64,000 nucleotides of DNA from Methanosarcina barkeri MS (lineage in GTDB: Archaea; Halobacteriota; Methanosarcinia; Methanosarcinales; Methanosarcinaceae), in NCBI RefSeq assembly GCF_000970025.1, contig NZ_CP009528.1:917168-981167 (forward strand), written 5' to 3'. The notes under the pieces were generated by a model that was not told the DNA's origin, ran no database searches, and saw only the letters and a list, made by a program, of their open reading frames with translations. Positions 55,424 through 64,000 of the stretch are shown one piece after another. The position numbers were made by a program, and so were the translations under genes. Position 1 is the stretch's first letter; every line of letters starts with the position of its first letter.

Positions 55424-56278
55424 TTAGCAAACTCCAAAATCTTCCAAAACTGCATCCAGTACTTCTTTGGCTCGGGCAATATTTGCCCCAAACCTGGCAT
55501 TGATCTCCAGAACTACAGGATTGTGATCGTTTCGACGGCGAATATCTATATCCATTGGGCCGGTCAGATTCATAGACTTTGCTGCAGATATAGCTATATC
55601 TGCCACGTCTGGAGCGTTTACGCGCTTCACTTCAGTTGCGTTGCCCACGATTCCCTCTTTTAACCTAGTCTTTTCTAAAACTACGATAACAGATTTTTTC
55701 CCAATATATACCTCAGGTGCGTAATCCGTTCCAGGGATAAACTCCTGCAATATATATCTGTCATCAAGCATGGAGATTGCAGGCCAATCCTCTATGTTTC
55801 TAATAATTACCTCTCTACCGCCTCTACCTACTCGCGGCTTACTCAGGCATGGCCATCCCAAATTAAGCGAGATCTCCTCAGGCGAAGAGACCTGTGAAGG
55901 TAGTAAGTACCTGGGAACACATACTCCATTGCTCGAAAGCCGTTTATATGTCAGAAATTTATCATCTGCATCGGAGACTGCTTGATATTGGCTAATGACT
56001 GTCGGTATGTCGCTCCATTTTTTCCATTCCGAGGCTATGATTGGCAATTCCTCACTCACAGTTGGAATTAGCAGTTGGATGCTCTCCTCGACCGTAAGAG
56101 TATATAATTTTTCCAAAAACAATGGGTGTGAAGCAGGGGGAATCCTATGCATCTTGACCCCTGGAAGCGAGATCCTCTGCATATCAACGCCAATGACGGT
56201 ATGTCCTTTTTCTAAAAGGAGTAATGCAACATTACGACCGGCTGGGCCTCCAATACCAGTCACCATAATTTTTACCAT
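55424..56278 (-). CDS. ATP-grasp enzyme (carbamoyl-phosphate synthase-like)
   Basis: A 284-residue protein. A Rossmann-like N-terminal domain (MVKIMVTGIGGPAGRNVALLLLEKGHTVIGVD) precedes an ATP-grasp domain: GWPCLSKPRVGRGGREVIIRN (about 140-160), YILQEFIPGTDYAPEVYIGKK (about 173-193), and the metal-binding end VVLEINARFGANIARAKEVL (about 255-274). ATP-grasp enzymes ligate a carboxylate to an amine or thiol via an acyl-phosphate. In this setting it probably adds an amino acid or similar group to a sugar or precursor; this is inference. Confidence 0.83.
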   Translation of the reverse strand: MVKIMVTGIGGPAGRNVALLLLEKGHTVIGVDMQRISLPGVKMHRIPPASHPLFLEKLYTLTVEESIQLLIPTVSEELPIIASEWKKWSDIPTVISQYQAVSDADDKFLTYKRLSSNGVCVPRYLLPSQVSSPEEISLNLGWPCLSKPRVGRGGREVIIRNIEDWPAISMLDDRYILQEFIPGTDYAPEVYIGKKSVIVVLEKTRLKEGIVGNATEVKRVNAPDVADIAISAAKSMNLTGPMDIDIRRRNDHNPVVLEINARFGANIARAKEVLDAVLEDFGVC

Positions 56279-56355
56279 AAATCATCCTTCTTGCCCAATT
56301 TATGACGTATCTTTTTAAATTTACGATTGTTTATATTATATGATCACATATGCAA

Positions 56356-57264
56356 TTAAATTTGTAAATTAATCCGAATTGCCTCAAAGCCTTCTGCTTC
56401 TCCCAATTTTGCTTGAGCACCTCGGAAGATGGCTTTTCCATAGACCTGCTCTGGCTGTACATATTTCTTTTTGTTTTGATCTTTATGTTCCTGAATACTT
56501 TCTATTTTAATATCTACATACTGTTCAATATTTATAAAAACATTTGGTTGGAAGTCCTGGGTAGTAGAAGGGCTTTCATAGCATAATATAGTGCTCAGAT
56601 TGCGGCAAGCACGCAGTGTTGCATCATGAACTGCTCTATGATCCTGATGTAGATCGTGAATTGAGTGTGTAAATACCATATCCGGTTTCAACTCGTTTAC
56701 GATTATTTCGATTTTTTTGCTAATCTCCAAGATGAACTGGTCCAGTTTAGTATCAGGAAAATCCATAATTTCGACCTTATTTATACCTAAGAATTCAGCG
56801 CTTTTCGTTGCTTCTATAAGCCTAGAGGAACTATTACCCCCACGTTCCCCTTTGCTGACGATCAAGCTCATTATAGTGTTCCCTGCATCGGAAAGCTCTG
56901 CGATAGAGCCTCCACAGGCGATCTCGATGTCATCTGGATGGGCTCCAATCACCAAAATTTTCCTCGGTTTTGGACTCGGTTCAACTATCAATTTCATCCA
57001 CACAATTCCTATCAGGAGTATACTCTGTCCTATGATGCCCAGGCAATCGGCAGCTAACTGGTACAATATATTTGAATCTGGGCTTATTAGGCAGAAAAAT
57101 TGAAGGATAGCTGAAAAGATGTTGATAATTAATACGAGCCAAATAATGATTCTAGACCTACGGACCATTCTCTCCAGCGGCAGCTGTTTCGTTAAAATGA
57201 ATATAATCACTATAGTGAAAATTATGTAATTAATCAGATGTGTAACGTTTGCCAAGTCAAACAT
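56356..57264 (-). CDS. Membrane-anchored PIG-L family deacetylase
   Basis: A 302-residue protein with three N-terminal hydrophobic helices (within the first 100 residues) and a C-terminal PIG-L/LmbE-type zinc deacetylase domain. Zinc ligands are in VIGAHPDDIEIACGG (HPDD) and HSIHDLHQDHRAVHDATL (HxDH). Family members remove acetyl groups from N-acetylglucosamine derivatives. A TTG at 57306 extends the frame, but an ATG at 57264 has GGAG 11 nt upstream and is preferred. It is the first gene of the PIG-L, ATP-grasp, GT2 cluster. Confidence 0.85.
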   Translation of the reverse strand: MFDLANVTHLINYIIFTIVIIFILTKQLPLERMVRRSRIIIWLVLIINIFSAILQFFCLISPDSNILYQLAADCLGIIGQSILLIGIVWMKLIVEPSPKPRKILVIGAHPDDIEIACGGSIAELSDAGNTIMSLIVSKGERGGNSSSRLIEATKSAEFLGINKVEIMDFPDTKLDQFILEISKKIEIIVNELKPDMVFTHSIHDLHQDHRAVHDATLRACRNLSTILCYESPSTTQDFQPNVFINIEQYVDIKIESIQEHKDQNKKKYVQPEQVYGKAIFRGAQAKLGEAEGFEAIRINLQI

Positions 57265-57590
57265 ATGTACTCTAACTCCAATCTTATCTTTTGGTTGGGG
57301 TTCCAATTTTTATAATTCTCTCAAAAATTTGGTGGTTTACTAATAGTCAGTTGATATTTTTCCAGAAGATACACACATTCGCATTCCGCTCTCTATTTCT
57401 TTTTCATATACACTCAATTTTCCTGTATGTAGACAAGCTTAAAAAACAAATGAAATTAAACAAATAGGACTTATGCTATTCATTTTTCAGTTCAACTGCT
57501 TATGTCCTAAAGCAAAGATGCTCTAAGACAAAATATCAACCATCCAATAACGCACAACCCATATTAGACATAAATGGAAAATCTTAGAAA

Positions 57591-57619
57591 TACAGTAGTT
57601 TTCCTATAAAACTACTGTA
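57591..57619. repeat. Perfect palindrome TACAGTAGTTTT-CCTAT-AAAACTACTGTA
   Basis: Two 12-bp perfect arms around a 5-base centre. Its 23-bp core recurs exactly, in opposite orientation, at 58444-58466. A half-site (TACAGTAGTTTT) is at 57676-57687, and weaker forms lie at 58356-58384 and around 59676-59708. Confidence 0.85.
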
Positions 57620-57783
57620 TTTTCCTCCTTTATCTTAACATATATTTCTTAATAATAGTTTTATCCAACCAATAATACAGTAGTTTTAAGTAAATGACTT
57701 TACTATAAACTATGTAAATTTATAAATTGACTTAAAATTTTTTGATTGACAGGGTAATTTAAATAGTCACAGTTCATGACTCC

Positions 57784-58039
57784 CACATTCGGCAGGTCGA
57801 CATAAAAATCCATTTAATTTTTCTATTGATATCGTTTTTTTTCAAAACTTTTACAATTTTATTTAAATCAAAATTTCTAAATGTTAACCATTACATAATT
57901 AATATATATTTATAATAAATGGGAAAAATGACAAATGAAATTTGATATACAGTCTGCATGACACTGATTTAAAACTGAACCTACAATAAAGAACACTTGA
58001 AACTATTTAAATGTTATAATGTGCTTGCTGCCGAATGTA
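57784..58039 (-). repeat. 256-bp MITE-like element, copy 2 (TACNTTCGGCA ends)
   Basis: Reverse-complement copy of 6736-6991, ending in CTGCCGAATGTA at 58028-58039. The opposite end (ACATTCGGCAGGTCGAC) is at 57785-57801. The interior shows about 85 percent identity by eye. Confidence 0.7.
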
Positions 58040-58443
58040 GGATTTTTAGAGATATCAAATATTTAAAAGTAAAATTTAAATATAATATATTCTGTACTGT
58101 TCTATAAGTTCTGTAAAATCACAATTGGAACTAAACTGAGAAAACGCAGAAGGTTTCAATAAACCTCTATGTATACTCAAATATTCTTAAAAATTTACTG
58201 CTAGAATTAGCATAAATAAGACTAAAGGGATGGATTTTAGGAAAATCGATGTAGAAAATTGTAATTATGATCTACGAAGTGGATCTGCAAACAGGCTACG
58301 CAGCATAATAAAAATTTATTGTGCACTATAAAGAGACTAAATTCAAATGGCTTTAATACAGTTATTTTCTTAACAATACTGTATTTTTACATTGATATAT
58401 TTTATTTCAATGACAAAAATACCTAAAAATCTATAGAATAACC

Positions 58444-58466
58444 AGTAGTTTTATAGGAAAACTACT
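58444..58466. repeat. Perfect palindrome AGTAGTTTT-ATAGG-AAAACTACT
   Basis: The 23-bp core is the exact reverse complement of the core at 57594-57616. Both lie upstream of the recombinase gene stop, in gene-free DNA. Confidence 0.85.
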
Positions 58467-58522
58467 ACATTTATCTACACGATCGTACAAAACCAATGTC
58501 AGATAAGTAGATTAAGTTAAGT

Positions 58523-58582
58523 AAGACAACAACTTCATAATCTCACATCTCATCAAACTATGACTTCTTTAGTTGTTGTCTT
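58523..58582. repeat. Long inverted repeat AAGACAACAACT/AGTTGTTGTCTT
   Basis: Perfect 12-bp arms (58523-58534 and 58571-58582) separated by 36 bases. With one bulge the arms extend to about 17 bp through TTAAG. Confidence 0.7.
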
Positions 58583-58971
58583 CTTAAATCTTATTTAGTA
58601 TCCTTTTTCCGTATGTATTCCAAACTAAAATTTGATTTTGAATTTACAGAAAACGCATATGATATTCTTTGAATAACAGGCACAAATAAATGAAAGTACT
58701 CTCCCCTCTCTTTTTTGACTATTAATCCCTCATTACCTTGGGTAGTAATGTTGTCCGAATTTTGGTTTTTCAAACCATTGCTAAACTAATCAGTGAATTG
58801 CCATAGAATGTTTAAATTTGAGAAGGAGTAAAAAATCAAAAGGAGCATGGAGAAGCCAGTTTTGTTCCGCACTTTCATGCTAATTATAAATAATTCCTAC
58901 AAATATAATTCACGCGGTTGATTTGAAAGCAAACCTCCAAAGATTTTAGACCAGCTAGGTTATTATTCTTT

Positions 58972-59586
58972 TTAACTATCTGTTCTAAGAACACCCCATT
59001 CCATTAATCTTTTTTTGATCTGGTGCATCTCTATATCCGTAAAGCTGAGTCCTTGATAATGATAAAGAGATGTCTGAGGATCGTGTCCCTGTCTTTGGTA
59101 AACTTTAAAAGGCGGTACTCCTGAACTTAGCATCCAAGATTCAATACTTTTTCTTGTAGTTTTTGCTGAGATTCCAAATGGATTAAAATCAGTTTTAACA
59201 GCCCATCTTTTAAGGTCTTGGTTCCAGGTGTCAATATCTGGAGGAGCGTGCCAGTTAAAAAATTGATCAAGAATATAGGGAAAAGTTGAGGGTAACAAAT
59301 CAATGGTTCTCTCCTTCGCTTTTCGTTTCACTTTCTTCTGTGCATCTTCATTAAGACGAATTTGGTTCCTGCTCTCAGAGTACCATTCAGGATGATCGTA
59401 TAGCCTTTGAATTTCAGCATACCTCATGCCAGTGATTGTTGATAGCTCAAAAAGAGTTTTATGTCTCTTTTTTGGAATTCCTGCCTTAAACTTATCATAT
59501 TCTACAGGAACAAAGATACGGATTCCATTTACATAAATGGCTTCTTTGTCCCTTGTAAATCCTGAAACCGGATACTTTTCTTTCAT
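58972..59586 (-). CDS. Tyrosine recombinase/integrase-like protein (catalytic domain only)
   Basis: A 204-residue protein resembling archaeal site-specific recombinases. The first catalytic Arg is in LSTITGMRYAEIQRLYDHPEW (about 50-70), followed by a basic beta-hairpin (KRKAKERTIDLL). Box II reads ISAKTTRKSIESWML (Arg kept, with Lys in place of the usual His of HxxR), then RQGHDPQTSLYHYQGLSFTD with a Tyr in the expected nucleophile position. The separate N-terminal DNA-binding domain is missing or very short. No integrated element boundaries were found. It lies about 180 bases from the old end of the CRISPR array. Confidence 0.75.
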   Translation of the reverse strand: MKEKYPVSGFTRDKEAIYVNGIRIFVPVEYDKFKAGIPKKRHKTLFELSTITGMRYAEIQRLYDHPEWYSESRNQIRLNEDAQKKVKRKAKERTIDLLPSTFPYILDQFFNWHAPPDIDTWNQDLKRWAVKTDFNPFGISAKTTRKSIESWMLSSGVPPFKVYQRQGHDPQTSLYHYQGLSFTDIEMHQIKKRLMEWGVLRTDS

Positions 59587-59769
59587 TTATTATTATACAG
59601 TTGTTTTTCATAAAAATACTTTATTATTGTTTGACTAAAATTTGTATTGGTGAATGTCCCTTGAGATAATATGAAAAATACAGTATTTTGATAATAACTA
59701 CTGCATTTAATTATTAATATTATGTTAAGACATTGAGAGGAAAACCAATAGTACTAACACCTATTAAAG

Positions 59770-61324
59770 TGAGATCACAGTAAATGTGTGGGGAACTCTC
59801 CCTTAATCCGCGCGACTCATCTTACATTAACGGTTCATCCCCACGCCTGTGGGGAACTCAGAATCGGTTCTCATTTCGATAGGTATGCATCCGGTTCATC
59901 CCCACGCCTGTGGGGAACTCTTCTCATATCCTTTCCATTTCCCACAAAATTCCGGTTCATCCCCACGCCTGTGGGGAACTCCAGCTATAGGAAATCAAAT
60001 GCCAGAGGGAAAACGGTTCATCCCCACGCCTGTGGGGAACTCGTATCGCGGATAATACGAATAATCACAGAATCCGGTTCATCCCCACGCCTGTGGGGAA
60101 CTCTGTTTGAGACTAGGATTCATAGAGACGTTAAGCGGTTCATCCCCACGCCTGTGGGGAACTCATCCTAGTCTCAAACACTACTTCTCCATATCTCGGT
60201 TCATCCCCACGCCTGTGGGGAACTCGTTTCAGTGTTCTTTGTGGATTCTCCTTCCCAACGGTTCATCCCCACGCCTGTGGGGAACTCTTATGCATATGTC
60301 GACGGGTTGACAAGCGGGGCGGTTCATCCCCACGCCTGTGGGGAACTCTCTATGGCACGTTTGGTACTGGTAAAACGATGCGGTTCATCCCCACGCCTGT
60401 GGGGAACTCGAGGAGGGTGCATAATGACATTTTCATTGTGGCGGTTCATCCCCACGCCTGTGGGGAACTCGTCATTACAGATTTTGATTACTTCTAATGC
60501 AACGGTTCATCCCCACGCCTGTGGGGAACTCATCAAGACCAATCACGTAATTTGTCCGTGACTCGGTTCATCCCCACGCCTGTGGGGAACTCTTTCTAGT
60601 TCCCGTTATGATATTGCGGTACAACGGTTCATCCCCACGCCTGTGGGGAACTCCAGCGGCATGCCAGTGCAGAGGAGATGGGGAACGGTTCATCCCCACG
60701 CCTGTGGGGAACTCCTCACAATAACATTTTCCATCCTGTTCAATCTCGGTTCATCCCCACGCCTGTGGGGAACTCCAGAGCAGTTTCTTCACCTACACTC
60801 CCGTCAGCGGTTCATCCCCACGCCTGTGGGGAACTCATATGAATTAACCGCACCAACTGACTGTAAAACGGTTCATCCCCACGCCTGTGGGGAACTCGCG
60901 GATGCCTGCCATGACCCTTCGTTTGCCGCCGGTTCATCCCCACGCCTGTGGGGAACTCACCTAGTGATAAAAAACGGAGATTGTTATGAACGGTTCATCC
61001 CCACGCCTGTGGGGAACTCCCAAGTTCTTTATTGTCTTTGTCTGATAGAACCGGTTCATCCCCACGCCTGTGGGGAACTCGACATCTTTAAATAGTTTGC
61101 ACTCTATTATTACGGTTCATCCCCACGCCTGTGGGGAACTCAACATCAATCAGGGAATATACACAAGAGGCATCGGTTCATCCCCACGCCTGTGGGGAAC
61201 TCTTATGTACACTAGTGAGGCCGTTGTTAGGGACCGGTTCATCCCCACGCCTGTGGGGAACTCAATTCTAGACATGTCCAGAAGGTCCCTTGAACCGGTT
61301 CATCCCCACGCCTGTGGGGAACTC
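59770..61324 (-). CRISPR. Type I-E CRISPR array: 25 intact repeats plus one degenerate, 25 spacers
   Basis: The 29-bp repeat (plus-strand form begins CGGTTCATCCCCACGCC and ends GTGGGGAACTC) is palindromic around CCCCAC/GTGGGG. Intact copies start at 59831 and recur every 61-62 bases up to 61296-61324. Spacers are 32-33 nt. A degenerate repeat at 59770-59798 keeps only its last 12-13 bases and marks the old end. Repeat polarity (GAGTTCCCC...ATGAACCG on the minus strand, as in E. coli I-E) and the adjacent cas genes put the leader at the right, so spacers near 61.3 kb are newest. No array variants with mutated internal repeats were seen. Confidence 0.97.
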
Positions 61325-61441
61325 TGTTTGTCTTTTATACTATTTGTCGGAAAAACTTTTCCGCTACTATATACAACGTTTTTTATAATGTATTTTATAT
61401 AAAAAATAAAATATTTCAAAAACATAATATCTCCGGTTAAT
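61325..61441 (-). promoter_or_regulatory. CRISPR leader
   Basis: A 117-bp AT-rich interval between cas2 and the newest repeat. It contains the 16-bp inverted repeat CGGAAAA-AC-TTTTCCG (61348-61363) 24 bases from the first repeat and TATA-like runs (TATATAAAAAATAAAATA). It should hold the promoter for the array transcript and the site recognised by the Cas1-Cas2 integrase. Confidence 0.7.
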
Positions 61442-62639
<1,198 letters not shown>

Positions 62640-62667
62640 GCTGGTAAGTCCCCATCACAGTTAATTC

Positions 62668-63386
62668 TCATCTTGCAGGGCGGATAAGCATTAGTCCACA
62701 TCCAAAACTTTTTGCTGGGCCAATCCCCTTGTAGAGTGCGTTTATTAGAGATTCAGGGTTTGTTACAGTTAATATCCCAGAAAAATCAATGGTACTTATA
62801 TTTACACTGTGTTTCCCTTTTACCCCACGATTTTTATCTTTGGGCTTAAAGAACCTATTACATCGATAACCTGTAGCTATTACCTGCCCTTCCTCTACTT
62901 CAAAACCATTGTTATCTCCTTTTTTTCTGAGCCATTCAAATCCCTCTTTCTGGACTATTTCGGGAACTTGAGGTCTCTTGTTTTTTGAAATAACTTCTTT
63001 TTCCATTCTGGTCTTTGCGTCCATCACAACATCATGTCGATGCTGATGAGGTTTCCCATTTTCATCCTCGTCCCATCTTGTTACAATAGGATTAGCTCTC
63101 AATGAAAAAACAAGCTTCTGACCTGTGGAAAGCAGAGGTTTGTATTCCTTTGATTCTATTTGCCATAAATCTACATTTGCTTCAGGTTCTTGCTCCGACA
63201 AAATATAAAATAAAGGAAAACCGTTTTTTTCATCCTGCCTGTACAAAAAATCCCTTTGTTTATCAGGGTTACTTGCAAATAGAGACCATATAATACGGTG
63301 AAATTATCTCCAAAATTCCAGGAGAGCTTCCAGAACTCTTTATTTGTCACAATATCAGGTTTTAAGTTTGCTTTACTTAGATACAT
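62668..63386 (-). pseudogene. cas6e: Cas6e endoribonuclease gene with a frameshift
   Basis: Cas6e cuts the pre-crRNA within each repeat and stays on the crRNA in Cascade. Translation starts MYLSKANLKPDIVTNKEFWKLSWNFGDNF from the ATG at 63386; a one-base deletion at a T run (63300-63305) then breaks the frame. The correct continuation (HRIIWSLFASNPDKQRDFLYRQDEKNGFPLFYILSEQEP...) lies in another frame and runs to GIGPAKSFGCGLMLIRPAR, the family C-terminus with its glycine-rich RNA-binding loop. All other parts appear intact, so this is either a recent inactivation, a programmed event or a sequencing error. Confidence 0.85.
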
Positions 63387-63387
63387 C

Positions 63388-64000
63388 TTATTCCCCCAAT
63401 TCCAGCATCGTATAGTGTTCTTTTCTATCAGCAAACTGCCACCTTTTTCGGCTCAGAGTAAGATCTCTGCGAGTAACCGTATGAACTGGTACAAGTCCGT
63501 CCTCTTCACCTTCCCAGTAAAGCCTTACTTGCCCTGATTTATTCAGTAATTTGAGAAATGCTTCACACTTAAACTCAGCTTTTTCGAGAGCTTCTTTTAG
63601 ACTTTCTCCACTAACTATTTGAGCTTCTACAGGCAGAGCTGGAGGACAGGACTTTCTTCCCAGATATAAGACAAACTCAGGCTCTTTTAATTTGTTTTCA
63701 ATCAGTTCCAAAGAATAGGGGCAACCTTCAGGACATTTTTCTTTTGCCCAGATAGCAATCGTATACAAAGAGTCGCTATAATAGTCTCTTGTAGAAAGAA
63801 CTGCTGTTAATTTCTCTTTCTCAACTGCAAGCTCATCTTTTCGGGAAAGAATATGTTTCTGCTTTTTTATCGAACTTGTCGAGGGGATCTGTGCTGTGTG
63901 ATAATCCCTTAAAAAAGTTCCCGGATAATTCACAAGCACGGCAAAGTTATAAGCTTCTGCAAGTTTCTTGTGTTTACCGTCTTCACTCCTTCTGATACCA
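63388..64000 (-). CDS. cas5e: Cascade subunit Cas5e (partial, C-terminal 203 residues)
   Basis: Cas5e caps the 5' handle of the crRNA in type I-E Cascade. The gene enters from the right edge. The visible protein begins GIRRSEDGKHKKLAEAYNFAVLVNYPGTFLRDYHTAQ, a typical Cas5e core (GxxR, LAxLxFAVRxDxPGxxLRDYHTA). It continues through KAEFLVYLGRKSCPPALPV-like sequence (FVLYLGRKSCPPALPV, near 150) to the end DRKEHYTMLELGE. It stops one base before the cas6e start codon, so both are in one operon. cas3, cse1, cse2 and cas7 are presumably beyond 64000. Confidence 0.92.
   Translation of the reverse strand, partial: GIRRSEDGKHKKLAEAYNFAVLVNYPGTFLRDYHTAQIPSTSSIKKQKHILSRKDELAVEKEKLTAVLSTRDYYSDSLYTIAIWAKEKCPEGCPYSLELIENKLKEPEFVLYLGRKSCPPALPVEAQIVSGESLKEALEKAEFKCEAFLKLLNKSGQVRLYWEGEEDGLVPVHTVTRRDLTLSRKRWQFADRKEHYTMLELGE

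Larger units (their letters stand above)
57265..58971. other. 1.7-kb accessory gene-free region with palindromes and a MITE
   Basis: Separates the polysaccharide cluster from the recombinase gene. It holds palindromes of the ACAGTAGTTTT type, MITE copy 2 (57784-58039) and a long hairpin at 58523-58582. A 60-residue frame (58591-58773, minus) is possible but unsupported. Confidence 0.5.

Noticed and set aside
58591-58773. A 60-residue minus-strand frame upstream of the palindrome region
   Set aside because: No family, no clear ribosome site and typical AT-rich composition; it could not be supported.
57265-61324. The recombinase and CRISPR array as one integrated element with att sites
   Set aside because: No direct repeats matching a tRNA end or other att pair were found around it; co-mobility remains only a possibility.
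59788-61402. A series of open frames encoding repeated GSSPRLWGT / VHPHACGEL / [10 protein letters not shown] peptides
   Set aside because: These are the CRISPR repeats read in three frames, not genes.
63171-63434. A separate 87-residue protein overlapping the cas6e region
   Set aside because: Its MYLSKANLK...GDNF part is the true N-terminus of Cas6e; the rest is out-of-frame translation after the frameshift.

Overview
The window looks like a chromosomal segment of a methanogenic archaeon of the Methanosarcina type. This is an inference from gene content and style: an HdrA-MvhD fusion with HdrC and HdrB, PAS/HisKA_2 and MEDS sensory proteins, YVTN and PKD/PGF-pre-PGF surface proteins, AT-rich intergenic regions up to 1.7 kb, archaeal TATA boxes and many small repeats. 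No species is claimed.

Layout. 1-7.9 kb: 5' part of a LeuC/HacA-type dehydratase subunit, a multi-PAS histidine kinase, a nitroreductase, a YdjM-type membrane protein, two tandem PPOX-family flavin proteins and a DUF4352 lipoprotein. 8.0-12.1 kb: hdrA2-hdrC2-hdrB2, a cytosolic electron-bifurcating heterodisulfide reductase operon. 12.6-15.6 kb: two paralogous winged-helix regulators, two tRNA-Ile(GAT) and one tRNA-Ala(GGC). 15.9-22.1 kb is a decayed accessory zone: a cytosine-deaminase-like gene scarred by two compensating indels, a 66-bp tandem repeat, a MITE, a complete IS with 5-bp target duplication, a seven-bladed YVTN surface protein, a MEDS-PAS pseudogene and a minisatellite. 23.1-27.5 kb: three tandem FKBP isomerases plus an OB-fold-like membrane protein, an NDP-sugar pyrophosphorylase and a lipid kinase. 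27.5-31.2 kb: a lone 1225-aa SIR2-like protein, a good candidate for a single-gene antiviral defence system. 31.4-38.9 kb: a MoxR/DUF58/BatA/vWA operon. 39.2-53 kb: prephenate dehydratase, a double GT2 glycosyltransferase, DUF4139 and PKD surface proteins, an acyltransferase/nucleotidyltransferase pair, an M20 amidohydrolase, a GNAT enzyme and a GH16-like secreted protein. 53.9-57.3 kb: a polysaccharide cluster (processive GT2, ATP-grasp, PIG-L deacetylase) interrupted by a MITE-like element. 57.3-59.6 kb: a recombinase gene among palindromic repeats. 59.8-64.0 kb: a type I-E CRISPR array and, to its right, cas2, cas1, cas6e and partial cas5e.

The CRISPR locus reads on the minus strand: cas5e-cas6e-cas1-cas2-leader-array, with the newest spacers at the right and a degenerate terminal repeat at the left. 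cas6e is split by a one-base frameshift, so crRNA processing may be lost unless this is a sequencing error. Two neighbouring spacers overlap by 16 nt on opposite strands, meaning both came from one target region, and another spacer reads as a Walker A motif.

The strongest items for follow-up are the SIR2-like protein, the paired spacers with broken cas6e, the palindromes around the recombinase, the compensated frameshift in the deaminase, the MvhD-like domain without cluster cysteines, and three families of MITE-like repeats defined here by their terminal inverted repeats.
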